This document shows, piece by piece, positions 6,278 through 15,102 of a stretch of 43,887 nucleotides of DNA. Source of the DNA: Actinomycetota bacterium (GTDB lineage Bacteria > Actinomycetota > Actinomycetes > Streptosporangiales > Streptosporangiaceae); assembly GCA_027313705.1 (NCBI GenBank), contig DAHVDE010000084.1, positions 1 to 43,887 of the forward strand, written 5' to 3'. Made by a program: the position numbers and the translations under genes. The stretch's first letter is position 1, and every line of letters starts with the position of its first letter. The notes beneath the pieces were generated by a model. It was not told where the DNA came from. It searched no databases and was given only the letters and a program-made list of their open reading frames with translations.

Positions 6278-9259
6278 CTAGCTCGCACCAACCAGCTTGT
6301 GGTAGAGCGCGGTCGTCTGGACCGCTGGCGGCACCCCGAGCTGCTCGTCGAGCAGCCTGGCCAGCTCGTGGTAGTGGCTGATCGCACGGGCCGTCTCGCC
6401 TTGCCTGGCCCAGCAGTCCATCAGCTCACGGTGCGCGGTCTCGTTCAGCGGTTCATGCGCGACCGCGCGGCGCAGCATCGTCACTGCGGGGCCGAGGCGG
6501 CCGGCGCCTGCCTGCAGGCGGCTCGCTGCTAGCAGCGCGGACTCGTACCTGCGGCGCAGTTCCTCCCTGCGGGCGAACGCCCAGACACCCGTTGCCATCC
6601 CCGCCAGGAAGTCACCGCCATACACCCCGATAGCTCGCTCGAGCAACGGCAACGCGGCCGCCGCCGGCCTGGCCTGACTGGCCTTCGCCAGTGCCCGCTC
6701 GAACGCGATGAGGTCACAGTCGGATTCGAGTTCAGCGTTGAAGGCGTACTTGCCGCCCGAGTACACCACCCAGCCGGGGTCGCCGAGCGCGCGGCGAAGT
6801 CCGCGCAGGCCGGTGTGCAGGGCATTGCCGAGCTGCCTGGGAGCCAGATCGGGCCAGAGCGCCGCCCCGATCTGCTCCCTGGTGAGCGGCGGCGAGGCGA
6901 CAAGCAGGAAGAACAGTTCCCGCGGCTTGGCGTAGCCCCAGTCGGCCGCAGTCACCTCGACCTCGCCCCGGCTGACGGTCCCGGTCCCTAGCGCCTTGAT
7001 ACGCAAGCGAGCCGGCGATGGCACCGGTGCGGGCGGCGGCACCGGCGCCGCCAGGCCGGCGAGCAGGTCGTCAAGCGAGCCGACGATTCCCTGCTGCCAG
7101 GCCGACCTGTACGCCTCGTCGCCGAGCGCGGCCCTCGCCCCCGCCGCGGTCGCGGCGTGCATCGGCGCCTCGCAGGGCGCCACTACCGTGTCGATGACCT
7201 TCCTGGCGTGCTCGGCTGCGGCGAGCAAGGACACGGCAGCGGCGGCGTTCCCCTGAGCCAGGGTAAGGGCGGCCAGATCCTCGGCCAGGCTGCAGGCGCG
7301 CCACCGATCGCGCAGTTCCCTGTGCAGCGCGAGGCTCTCGCGCAGCAGCCGGCCGGCATCCGGCTCGCCGCGCTCGAACGCCAGCAGGCCAAGTTGCTCG
7401 ACCGACCAGGCGATGCCTTCACAGAACCCGATCCGCTCAGAACGGGCCAGGCTTTCCTCAAGCAGAGCGGCCGCCAGGTCGCCCGCGTCGCGGTACCTGG
7501 CGACGGTGCCGAGACTGATCAGCGACCACACGATCCCCTCTGCGTCACCGAGCGCACGGAAAATGGCCAGTGCCGCCTGCGCCTCCTGCTCGGCCCGGGC
7601 GAAGTCCGCCTGTAGCCATGCCGCGAAACCGAGGTAGTTCCTGGCGCTCGCGATCGCCCACCGGTCATCGATGGCCTGCGCGACTGCCAGGCTCCGCATG
7701 TTCAGCTCCATCGAGCGCGCGTACCTGCCCTGTTCACGGGCCACGCTGCCGAGCACCTGCAGGGCGGCAGAGATCCCGGCCGGCTCGTCGAGCTCGGTGT
7801 AGAGCCTCAGGGCGGCTTCCAGCCTGCGCACCGCGGGCACATAGTCGCACTGAAGCAAGGCCAGCCTGCCGCTGCCGAGCAGTGCCTTGGCCCGCAACTC
7901 GGGTCGCGGCATGGTGTCCGTGCCGACGTTCACCGCATCGTCGAGCCAGGCTCTGATTACCTGGTAATGCCCGCGCAGGTAAGCGAACCGGCCAAGCGGC
8001 GCCGCTACCCGCAGCGCGGCCACGCCGTCGCCGCGAGAACTGGCGTACTCGAACGCCGCCCGCAGGCTGGGCAATTCGGCGTCGAGCGCGTCAAGCGCCT
8101 GCTCGAAATCCTCTGGTCCGGCGCAGGGCTCGCACCTGTCGATCCTCGGCTCCAGGCGCTCGACCAGGTCGATCATGTAGGACAGGTGCGCAAGGGCGGC
8201 CTGATCATGCTCGCCTGCCTGCACCAGTCGCTCGTGCGCGTACTCGCGCATGGTCTCTAGCAGCCGGTAACGCGCGTCGGTTCCGGCCAGGTCCACCCTG
8301 ATCAGCGACTTGTCCGCCAGCCTGGAAAGCAGCTCGAGCAGGTCACCTGGCGCGATCTCCCCCCAGCCAGCGACCTGCTCGGCGGCGGCCAGCGTGAAGC
8401 CGGCCGGGAAAGCGCCAAGCCTGCGGAACACCGCCCGCTCTGGCTCGTCAAGCAGGTCATGACTCCAGTCCAGGGTGGCCCTGAGCGTCTGGTGCCTCGG
8501 CGGGGCGGTCCTTGCGCCTGCGCCGAGCGCGGTGAAGACGTTGTCAAGGCGGTCGGCGAGCTGGCCGGCCGAAAGCACGCGCATCCTGGCCGCAGCCAGT
8601 TCGATGGCAAGCGGCAGTCCGTCCAGCCTTCTGCAAACCTCGGCCACCGCCGCCGCGTTGTCATCCGCGATCTTGAATACCGGCCGCACCAGCCGTGCGC
8701 GCTGCTCGAACAGCTTGACCGCATCGAAACTGGACAGCAAGGCGACCGACGGCGCGGCCTTCGGCCTTGGCAGCGAGAGCGGCGGCACCGGCCAGTTGTG
8801 CTCGCCTTCGACGCCGAGCACCTCCCGGCTGGTCGCAAGGATCGTCAGTGCCCGGCAGGCGCCAAGTAGCTGGCAGGCCAGGCCGGCGACGGCCGCGGTC
8901 TGGTGCTCGCAATTGTCGATCACGACGAGTGTCGGCTGGTCGCCCACCTGCCCGGCAATCATCGCGGCGACGTCGGCATCCTGGCTCTCCGTGATTCCCA
9001 GCCGCTGTGCAACTGCGGCTGGGACCTGCGCCGGGTCGGCCACGGACGCGAGTTCCACCCAGCACACTCCGCCTTCGAAAGCCAGGCCGGCCAGGTCAGC
9101 CGCCGCGAGCGCCAGCCTCGTCTTGCCCATCCCTCCTGGACCTGTGAGCGTGAGCAGCCGGCACGAGCCGAGCGCGTCGACCACTTCCCGCAGTTCGCGC
9201 TCCCTGCCGACGAACGGATTCAGCCTGACCGGAAGGGTGTCAGCCCGTTGCGATGCCAT
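6278..9259 (-). CDS. NB-ARC/TPR transcriptional regulator with C-terminal SARP-type (BTAD) domain
   Basis: A 993-aa ATP-dependent regulator of the AfsR/SARP or LuxR-family large-ATPase type. The P-loop GPGGMGKT is at residues 40-47, followed by a Walker B-like LVVIDNCEH and the NB-ARC winged segment. A TPR-rich middle (about 400-720) likely senses a partner. The C-terminus (about 745-993) carries an OmpR-like winged helix and the bacterial transcriptional activation domain (pattern AIGVYGGDFLAGM, then AHRELMDCWARQGETARAI). AfsR has these DNA-binding parts at its N-terminus, so the order here is reversed, an arrangement seen in some actinobacterial proteins. The ATG at 9259 has ACGGAG upstream. 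The target genes are unknown. Confidence 0.88.
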   Translation of the reverse strand: MASQRADTLPVRLNPFVGRERELREVVDALGSCRLLTLTGPGGMGKTRLALAAADLAGLAFEGGVCWVELASVADPAQVPAAVAQRLGITESQDADVAAMIAGQVGDQPTLVVIDNCEHQTAAVAGLACQLLGACRALTILATSREVLGVEGEHNWPVPPLSLPRPKAAPSVALLSSFDAVKLFEQRARLVRPVFKIADDNAAAVAEVCRRLDGLPLAIELAAARMRVLSAGQLADRLDNVFTALGAGARTAPPRHQTLRATLDWSHDLLDEPERAVFRRLGAFPAGFTLAAAEQVAGWGEIAPGDLLELLSRLADKSLIRVDLAGTDARYRLLETMREYAHERLVQAGEHDQAALAHLSYMIDLVERLEPRIDRCEPCAGPEDFEQALDALDAELPSLRAAFEYASSRGDGVAALRVAAPLGRFAYLRGHYQVIRAWLDDAVNVGTDTMPRPELRAKALLGSGRLALLQCDYVPAVRRLEAALRLYTELDEPAGISAALQVLGSVAREQGRYARSMELNMRSLAVAQAIDDRWAIASARNYLGFAAWLQADFARAEQEAQAALAIFRALGDAEGIVWSLISLGTVARYRDAGDLAAALLEESLARSERIGFCEGIAWSVEQLGLLAFERGEPDAGRLLRESLALHRELRDRWRACSLAEDLAALTLAQGNAAAAVSLLAAAEHARKVIDTVVAPCEAPMHAATAAGARAALGDEAYRSAWQQGIVGSLDDLLAGLAAPVPPPAPVPSPARLRIKALGTGTVSRGEVEVTAADWGYAKPRELFFLLVASPPLTREQIGAALWPDLAPRQLGNALHTGLRGLRRALGDPGWVVYSGGKYAFNAELESDCDLIAFERALAKASQARPAAAALPLLERAIGVYGGDFLAGMATGVWAFARREELRRRYESALLAASRLQAGAGRLGPAVTMLRRAVAHEPLNETAHRELMDCWARQGETARAISHYHELARLLDEQLGVPPAVQTTALYHKLVGAS

Positions 9260-9525
9260 TGCCGGCTCCGTTCTGCTTCACCTGCCTGAAATCGATGCTG
9301 TCCTTTCCTGCGGCACCAGACCAGTGACGTGCCCCCTACATCACCCCCACAATGCGCTGACTTAGGCCGGCTCACGCTGCGGACAGGCGGCCGGCGTATC
9401 ACCCTGCGCGGGTGAAGCTGACGCGCTCGCTGCCCAGCCACCATGAGCCGTGCACCTGCTACTTGAGCGGCTAGGCGCGTTCGCCGCCCGGCGCTACCCG
9501 ATCGTGGGGAGCGGTCAGCGAGACC

Positions 9526-9930
9526 GTGCGCAGCTTGCATGCCAGGCGTCAGGCCGCGAAGGCGGGCGTCTCCGCTCGGGAGCAGGCCAAGGCGACCGCC
9601 GCGAAGACGCAAGCCGAACACGAGCAAAGCGCCTTCGCCAGGTGGGGAAGGCGAGTCAGCGGCAATCCCTGGCCGTGGGCCATCTTCAGTGTCGCCGTCA
9701 TCGTCGTCCTGGCCATACCGCTGTTCTCGATCCACCTGGCCAGCCGGACAACGGCACCAACCCCACGTCCCAGAGCAACAGGCGAGCCTATGACCTGATC
9801 TCGGAAGGTTTCGGCGTCGGGGCCAACGGCCCGCTCACCGTCGTCGTCAAGATGGCCTGCTCGGCAGGCACGCCTGGTGGATGCCGCGCTGGCTCGACCC
9901 GGTACTGCCGAACCTGCGGCTAGAAGGAAG
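9526..9930 (+). pseudogene. MMPL-family transporter remnant (two frame changes and a large internal deletion)
   Basis: Three pieces of one MMPL/RND-type lipid transporter are visible in three frames. The first (from 9526) has the internal membrane entry FARWGRRVSGNPWPWAIF then VLAIPLFSIHL. The second continues the same domain in another frame (DNGTNPTSQSNRRAYDLI, then FGVGANGPLTVVVK, about 9735-9855). The third is the protein's C-terminal end (LLGRHAWWMPRWLDPVLPNL, 9857-9916). Several hundred residues between the second and third are missing. No start is evident and 9260-9525 holds nothing else recognisable. The 3' end runs into the hairpin at 9930-9973. This is a decayed gene, not a small membrane protein. 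Confidence 0.8.
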
Positions 9931-9973
9931 CGGGGCCGGGGCCGCGCAGTTACCTGCGCCGCCCCGGCCCCGC
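9930..9973. terminator. strong bidirectional hairpin between converging units
   Basis: The left arm is a 13-bp GC-rich stretch (9930-9942) fully complementary to 9961-9973. After one C-C mismatch come six more pairs (9944-9949 with 9954-9959), closing on a 4-nt loop. It lies 24 bp beyond the stop codon of the minus-strand peptidase and at the end of the MMPL remnant, so it can stop both. No U tract is present. Confidence 0.7.
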
Positions 9974-9997
9974 GGCCTGATCGGTTGGCCTGATTGG

Positions 9998-12052
9998 TTA
10001 GAAGGTTCTGGTGATGAGGGCGGCCATGTTCGGAGTGCCGATACCGGTTGCCTCGTCGTAACCACTGGTGGTCGGGAAGTAGCCGTTGCTGTTCTCCGGC
10101 ACGCCCGCTCCAGTGATGTCGTGGAAGTAGTAGTTCGGCGCGATGTTGTAAAGCAGGTAGAGCAACGGGTTCAGGTTTCCGCTTCGGTAGCCCTGGAAGC
10201 TGTCGCGGTCGGCGGCAATGCCCGACCACAACGGCGACGACAGGCTGGTGCCGCCGATGCCGAACCAGCCGGGCGGGGTCTGCCCGCCGCTGAACGAGCC
10301 GCAGATGCTGAACGGCGTGTTCGCGTTGCCCGTGCAGTACTCCGCGTACGGGGTGTTCTCGTCCGCGTTGGCCGAGACATCCGGGTCCTCACGGCACGGC
10401 GTGCCTGTGGCGGCGAGCGCGCATTCCGTGGTGCCGTTGCCGTACTGGGTGTAGGAACTGGTCACGCCAGGGCCGAACTGGTAGAACGGCCGGCCCCAGT
10501 ACTGGCTGTTGCCGCCACCGCCTGCGCCGTCGCCCGCGCACCACTGGAAGCCGCTCAGTCCGTCCTCGTTGGTCGCGGTGCTGTTGCACAGGTCGAGGTA
10601 GTTCCAGATCGTCTCCTGCCCGGCCGGGTAAGAGGGGTGCTGGCTGGCGCCAGGGTTGAAGTTCTCCAGTGAAGTGCCGCCGACGCTGGTCACCCAGGGC
10701 TGGCTCGGCGGGTCGAGAACGTTCAGGATCGTGGTGCCGTCCGAGCGGATGCAGGAGTAGGCACCGGTGTCGCCTTCGGCGCCGAACATGCTCTGTCCCT
10801 GCATCGCCATCTGCTCGAAGACGACGTTCTCGGCCTGCACGAGGCCGGTGGTCGCGTCGTTCTCGCAGACCGCCCAGCTCGAGCTGACCGACGCTGCCTG
10901 GTTGGCGTTGGCGATGGCCGTGTACTCGTCGAGCTCGGTCTGCCCGGTGAAGTCGTTAGGCGCGTTGTAGACGATCAGGTGCGACACGTCAGGCGAGATA
11001 GAAAGCTGCATCTCGATGTCGGCGTCGACCTCGATGTCGCCCGCGTAGCCGTTGAAATTCGGCGGGCACTGGTCGCCGGCCGGGCACTGCGGGTTGAGCG
11101 GCCCGCCATCCACGTTGACGTTGACCAGCGGCGCGTTGTAACGCGGGCCGTAGAACTGCTGCGTCCAGGTGCTGATGTCTGACTGCTGGTAAGCGGACAG
11201 CTCGAAGACCGCGATGTTGACACCCCTGCCCTTGCCGCGCGGGCCGGCGTGCGGCGCGTTGTAGATGGAGTTGACCTGCTTCGGGGTCATGCCGTTGCAG
11301 CCAGGGCTGCCGCCGTAGCCGAACGGGAAGCCGCTGATGCCGAGCAGCGCGTTGGCGATCTGCTGCTCGCTCGGGTAAGGCGTCTCGCAAGCCGGAGGAT
11401 TGCCTGCCGCCGCCGGGCGAGCGCCCGCCGGGCGAGCCGAGTGCGGCGCGCGCACGATGTCAGACTGCTCGCGCACCGTGTTGGTGAGGCCGATCACGCC
11501 GTAGACGTGCGAAGCCACTCCTGCGGGCAGTTCGATCGCGGTGGAGTTGGAGAAGTAGCGCACTCCGTGACTGTCACGGAAGTTGCTCAGCGTGGTGTGG
11601 AAGGCCATCGTCACCTGACGGCTCGAGCCGACCGCGCGGACCAGGAACGGCGAGTCTGACTTCGCGATCTTGAGGCCCTCACTCCTGAGGTAGCCGATGA
11701 CCGCGCCGCGGCTCGCCTTCGCCGGGGCGTACCTGGCGTCGAACTGCCCGGTCCGCAGCCACTTGTGGTACGCACCGCTGTGCCTGGTGTACATGGCCTT
11801 GAGGGTGCGCGCGAGCCCGGAAGCGTTCCTCGGGGCCAGTGCGACCTCGACCGACATCGAAGAGCTCTGGTAAGCCCCGGTGATGTGGTCGGTGGTCGGG
11901 TTGACGCTGTTGCGCAGCGCCACTAGATGCGGCGTAGCGACACTTGGTGCCGCAACTGCACCGCTCGCGGCAAAGGCGCTGGCGTAGCCAGCGATCGCCA
12001 GTCCCATGACGGCCACAGCGCCGGCACGGACAGGGCGACTGAGGAGACTCAT
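9998..12052 (-). CDS. secreted S53 (sedolisin-type) peptidase
   Basis: A 684-aa predicted secreted acid peptidase. The signal peptide (Arg at 6 and 9, then a hydrophobic stretch to about residue 34) is followed by a pro-kumamolisin domain (about 50-200) and the catalytic domain. Catalytic residues are E341 and D345 (in GDIEVDADIEM), oxyanion D428 (GAEGDTG) and S603 (GGTSLSSP); GYDEATGIGTP near the end matches the calcium site. The gap between D428 and S603 is about 60 residues longer than in the peptidase at 909-3422, from Gly- and Cys-containing insertions. It lacks C-terminal repeats. The ATG at 12052 has AAAGGAGGG upstream, and a candidate promoter lies at 12094-12123. Confidence 0.93.
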   Translation of the reverse strand: MSLLSRPVRAGAVAVMGLAIAGYASAFAASGAVAAPSVATPHLVALRNSVNPTTDHITGAYQSSSMSVEVALAPRNASGLARTLKAMYTRHSGAYHKWLRTGQFDARYAPAKASRGAVIGYLRSEGLKIAKSDSPFLVRAVGSSRQVTMAFHTTLSNFRDSHGVRYFSNSTAIELPAGVASHVYGVIGLTNTVREQSDIVRAPHSARPAGARPAAAGNPPACETPYPSEQQIANALLGISGFPFGYGGSPGCNGMTPKQVNSIYNAPHAGPRGKGRGVNIAVFELSAYQQSDISTWTQQFYGPRYNAPLVNVNVDGGPLNPQCPAGDQCPPNFNGYAGDIEVDADIEMQLSISPDVSHLIVYNAPNDFTGQTELDEYTAIANANQAASVSSSWAVCENDATTGLVQAENVVFEQMAMQGQSMFGAEGDTGAYSCIRSDGTTILNVLDPPSQPWVTSVGGTSLENFNPGASQHPSYPAGQETIWNYLDLCNSTATNEDGLSGFQWCAGDGAGGGGNSQYWGRPFYQFGPGVTSSYTQYGNGTTECALAATGTPCREDPDVSANADENTPYAEYCTGNANTPFSICGSFSGGQTPPGWFGIGGTSLSSPLWSGIAADRDSFQGYRSGNLNPLLYLLYNIAPNYYFHDITGAGVPENSNGYFPTTSGYDEATGIGTPNMAALITRTF

Positions 12053-12093
12053 ACAGCCCTCCTTTAGGCATAGATGAATCGGCTGCGCCGCTT

Positions 12094-12123
12094 AACCTAT
12101 GCCACAGATGGGCGTCCTGTCAC
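12094..12123 (-). promoter_or_regulatory. candidate housekeeping-type promoter of the S53 peptidase
   Basis: Read on the minus strand, a -35-like GTGACA (12118-12123) is separated by 18 nt from a -10-like TAGGTT (12094-12099). This places the transcription start about 35 nt before the ATG at 12052. The fit to the actinobacterial TTGACA/TANNNT consensus is good but was judged by eye. Confidence 0.4.
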
Positions 12124-12287
12124 TGTTTGATTTCTGTATCCCCAGGTGAGAAGCCTGCCCGAATTGCCGGCCGTTAGCATGGGAAACGAAGACAGCCCGC
12201 CGGGCAGCGCCCTGCCAGTGGTATCGGCAACTACTATTCGTTGCTAGATATCGCGGAGGGTAATTGACGGCGAGGGGTGGGACCACG

Positions 12288-13208
12288 GTGAACCAGGAGC
12301 CTGGCGACGAACGTGCCACAGGTATGAGCTCCTCGCACTCGACCGGCCAGCCAGGCACCGAGCGGCTCGTGCTGCGACTGGCCGGCGCCGGCCTGCTCGC
12401 CTCTACGGCCGGGATTCACCTCGACTTGTACCTGACCGGCTATGACACCATTCCGACCATTGGCGGGCTCTTCCTGCTGCAAGTCATCGCGGCGTTCCTG
12501 CTCGCAGGGGGCGTCGTGGCTACCGGCAGTCGTGTCGTCGCCGCGGCCGGGGCCGGATTCGCGGTCTGCACCCTCGGCGGGTACCTGCTGTCGATCTGGG
12601 CGGGACTGTTCGGTTTCAGGGAAGTACGCACCACCGCTGGAATCGTCGCCGCGGTCATAGAGATCGCCGCTTTCGCCGTGCTTGCCGGACTCGCGCTGCT
12701 GCCCGCGCCGGTAGAGGAGAAAGGCGCTGTTCGCAGGCTGCACGACCGGGTACCGGCAGGCGAGCAAGGACTTGGCGCGGCGATCGCGGTCGTCGCGCTC
12801 GGCGCGATCCTCGTGACCGGCTTCACTGTCGCGGGGGCGAGCAGCGGTGCGGCGATCCAGGCTGGCGCCGGCACCGAGCTTAAGACGACCAGCATTCACG
12901 GCGTCCTGGTGCTTACCAATTCGAAGGGCTTCACCTTGTACTGGTTCGCCCATGACTCCCCGGACAAGTCGGTCTGCAATGGCTCGTGCGCCTCCTACTG
13001 GCCGCCGGTGAAGGCACCAGTGCGGGCCGGGCCCGGCGTGACAGGCGCGATCACCGCGATCACCCGCGCCGACGGCTCGAAGCAGGCCGCATACGACGGC
13101 CACCCGCTCTATGCCTACATCGGCGACAGCAGGCCTGGCCAGGCGAACGGCAACAACCTGAACCTGAACGGCGGCCGCTGGCACGAGGTCGCCGTGTCAC
13201 TGAAGTAA
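12288..13208 (+). CDS. five-TM membrane protein fused to a COG4315 domain
   Basis: A 306-aa protein. About five hydrophobic segments fill residues 25-195. The C-terminal 110 residues match the 'secreted repeat'/COG4315 lipoprotein family: SKGFTLYWFA, CNGSCASYWPP, then GHPLYAYIGDS and GRWHEVAV. The domain's biochemical role is unknown; it is usually attached to the outer membrane face. It is paralogous to the lipoprotein encoded next (13287-13808). I prefer the GTG at 12288, with GAGGGGTGGG upstream; a TTG at 12264 with GGAGGG only a few nt away is an alternative. It is divergent from the S53 peptidase, with a 235-bp gap between the two starts. Confidence 0.75.
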   Translation: MNQEPGDERATGMSSSHSTGQPGTERLVLRLAGAGLLASTAGIHLDLYLTGYDTIPTIGGLFLLQVIAAFLLAGGVVATGSRVVAAAGAGFAVCTLGGYLLSIWAGLFGFREVRTTAGIVAAVIEIAAFAVLAGLALLPAPVEEKGAVRRLHDRVPAGEQGLGAAIAVVALGAILVTGFTVAGASSGAAIQAGAGTELKTTSIHGVLVLTNSKGFTLYWFAHDSPDKSVCNGSCASYWPPVKAPVRAGPGVTGAITAITRADGSKQAAYDGHPLYAYIGDSRPGQANGNNLNLNGGRWHEVAVSLK

Positions 13209-13286
13209 ATCAGGACACTGAACTTAGTTGGCTGACGTTACGTGATCAGCATGTTGGAAGAACCAGTCAAGGAACGGAGAACCGCG

Positions 13287-13808
13287 ATGAACAAGAAATG
13301 GCTGCTGCCGGCCGGGCTGGCCGTGGCCGCCTTGGTTATTACCGGATGCGGAAGTTCCGGCACCTCGAGCGCCCCTGGATCGGGGAGCAAGAACACCTCG
13401 CCGGGCGCGGCCGCCGCCAGCACGGTGAAGACGGCGACGATCGGCGGCGTCAAGGTGCTGACCAACTCCAAGGGCTTCACGCTTTACTGGTTCGCACTGG
13501 ACACCAGCAGCAAGTCGAAGTGCAACGGCGGTTGCGCGACTATCTGGCCGCCGCTCAAAGGCCCGGTGACGGCGGGTACCGGCGTGACAGGCACGCTGGC
13601 CACGATCACCCGCTCGGACGGCTCGACGCAGGCCACCTACAACGGGCACCCGCTCTATACCTACACGGGCGACAGCGCGCCAGGGCAGAACAAGGGCAAC
13701 GGCCTCAACGTCTCAGGCGGCATCTGGCACGAGGTCGCCGTCTCAGGCACGGCGCCGTCTGGTGGCTCGTCGTCGAGTCCTGGCGGTGGCGGCGGGTACG
13801 GCTACTAG
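13287..13808 (+). CDS. COG4315-family lipoprotein
   Basis: A 173-aa lipoprotein. The start ATG at 13287 is preceded by AAGGA/CGGAG and gives a textbook signal: Lys-rich N-terminus, hydrophobic core and lipobox ITGC with acylated C21; the longer open frame from 13242 would bury this. After a Ser/Gly linker comes one COG4315 domain (KGFTLYWFA, CNGGCATIWPP, GHPLYTYTGDSAPGQ, then WHEVAV), closely related to the domain in the preceding gene. A Gly/Ser-rich tail ends the protein. The family function is unknown; the two-Cys CNGxC motif could bind a metal or form a disulfide. A hairpin terminator follows at 13822-13866. Confidence 0.85.
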   Translation: MNKKWLLPAGLAVAALVITGCGSSGTSSAPGSGSKNTSPGAAAASTVKTATIGGVKVLTNSKGFTLYWFALDTSSKSKCNGGCATIWPPLKGPVTAGTGVTGTLATITRSDGSTQATYNGHPLYTYTGDSAPGQNKGNGLNVSGGIWHEVAVSGTAPSGGSSSSPGGGGGYGY

Positions 13809-13821
13809 GGCAGGCCCGCGA

Positions 13822-13866
13822 CGGGGAGTTCTCCTGGCCGGATACAGACGGACAGGAAACTCCCCG
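13822..13866 (+). terminator. hairpin terminator after the COG4315 lipoprotein gene
   Basis: CGGGGAGTT plus TCCTG (13822-13836, one bulged C) pairs with 13853-13866 across a 16-nt loop, 13 nt after the stop codon. A following T run is absent. Confidence 0.65.
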
Positions 13867-13890
13867 ATGCCCCCTGACGACGCACGGTAG

Positions 13891-13896
13891 TAGTAT
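13891..13896 (+). promoter_or_regulatory. -10 box for a leaderless SCO1-like transcript
   Basis: TAGTAT ends 6 nt before the GTG at 13903, in the gap after a terminator hairpin, and no ribosome binding site is visible. This fits transcription starting at the start codon. Confidence 0.5.
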
Positions 13897-13902
13897 TGCG
13901 CC

Positions 13903-15093
13903 GTGCCAGCGAAACCGGACAAACTACGCCGCAGTCGGCTCGCGATCCTGGTGGGAGTGTCTGTCGCGGTGGCGGTCGTCCTGGTCCCGATCATCGCCGG
14001 CCTGGCAATCGGCCGGACCTCCGGGTCAGATGCGGCCAGTGGCGGGCAGATACCGGCCGCCCAGATAGCGCGTAACCCCAATGTCGACCCTGGCACTCCG
14101 CTGCCTGGCACCGTCGCCCCGCAATTCACGCTAACCGACCAGTTCGGCGCGAAGGTCTCGCTTAGCCAGTTCCGCGGCAAGGTACTCGTGCTCGCCTTCG
14201 TCGACGCGCGCTGCACCACCGTATGCCCGCTGACCACGGTCAGCATGGCGCAAGCGGTCCGCATGCTCGGCCCGGCAGCCACCGGGCACGTCCAGTTGCT
14301 CGGCATCGATGCCAACCCGCAGGCAACCGCGGTAACCGACGTCCGCGCCTACTCGGCAGCGCATCGCGTGATGCACTCGTGGGACTTCCTCACCGGCACC
14401 CCGGCCGCTCTGGCCGCCGTCTGGAAGGCATACCACGTCTATGTGGCCGCCTCGCACGGCAATATCGACCACGAGCCCGCCATTTACCTGATCGACGCCC
14501 GGGGCAGGGAACGCACGCTCTACCTGACGCAGATGGCCTATGCGGGCGTCGGCCAGCAAGCGGACCTGCTGGCGGAAGGAATCTCCAGGCTGCTGCCCGG
14601 CCACCCCGCACCGCACGGCCTGGTATCGATGAAGCTGGCCAAACCGATCGGACCAGCGCAGTCCGTGTCGCTGCCCGTCATCGGCGGCGCCAGCCAGGCC
14701 AGGACTGTCAAGCTCGGCCCTGGGCAACCGCACCTGGTGGTTTTCCTGGCCAGCTGGGTCACCGAGATCTCCGACCTGCGGGCCGAACTCGATCTGCTCG
14801 CGGCCTACCAGCGCCAGGCGGCGGCTAGCGGCTGGCCGTCCCTGGTAGCCGTGGACGAATCACAGACCGAGACCAGCCCGACGGCGCTGCCCGCGCTGCT
14901 GAATCAGGCCGGCGGCGCGAAACTCGGCTTCCCCGTCGTCGCCGACACCAGTGGCCAGGTCGCCGACGGCTACGGCGTCCGGGACCTTCCCTGGATCGCG
15001 ATCACGTCCGCGACCGGCACGATCCGCTACAGCCATGGCAGCTGGCTGACCGCTAAGGCACTCGATGCCGCCGCCAGCCACGCGGCCAGGTAG
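13903..15093 (+). CDS. membrane-anchored SCO1/SenC-like protein with second thioredoxin-like domain
   Basis: A 396-aa protein. One N-terminal membrane helix (about 12-35) anchors two thioredoxin folds outside the membrane. The first (about 65-235) is SCO1/SenC-like, with the copper-binding pair C104 and C108 in CTTVC and the conserved H190 in DHEPAIYLID. SCO1 proteins deliver copper to, or reduce, the CuA site of cytochrome oxidase. The second domain (about 250-396) has the strand pattern LVVFLASW and a GVRDLPWIAI cis-Pro-like loop, but WVTE stands where WCxxC would be, so it should be redox-inactive. The GTG start sits right after a -10 box. Downstream SDR gene starts 9 nt after the stop. 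Confidence 0.82.
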   Translation: MPAKPDKLRRSRLAILVGVSVAVAVVLVPIIAGLAIGRTSGSDAASGGQIPAAQIARNPNVDPGTPLPGTVAPQFTLTDQFGAKVSLSQFRGKVLVLAFVDARCTTVCPLTTVSMAQAVRMLGPAATGHVQLLGIDANPQATAVTDVRAYSAAHRVMHSWDFLTGTPAALAAVWKAYHVYVAASHGNIDHEPAIYLIDARGRERTLYLTQMAYAGVGQQADLLAEGISRLLPGHPAPHGLVSMKLAKPIGPAQSVSLPVIGGASQARTVKLGPGQPHLVVFLASWVTEISDLRAELDLLAAYQRQAAASGWPSLVAVDESQTETSPTALPALLNQAGGAKLGFPVVADTSGQVADGYGVRDLPWIAITSATGTIRYSHGSWLTAKALDAAASHAAR

Positions 15094-15096
15094 CGT
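15091..15096 (+). promoter_or_regulatory. possible -10 box (leaderless) before the SDR gene
   Basis: TAGCGT, which includes the stop codon of the preceding gene, ends 6 nt before the ATG at 15103. No Shine-Dalgarno is seen. The spacing equals that at three other genes here, but the overlap with a stop codon makes coincidence possible. Confidence 0.3.
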
Positions 15097-15102
15097 GCCA
15101 GC

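Noticed and set aside
9526-9798. A 90-residue open frame with one TM helix as a small membrane protein
   Set aside because: Its sequence continues as MMPL transporter in a second and third frame, so it is a remnant.
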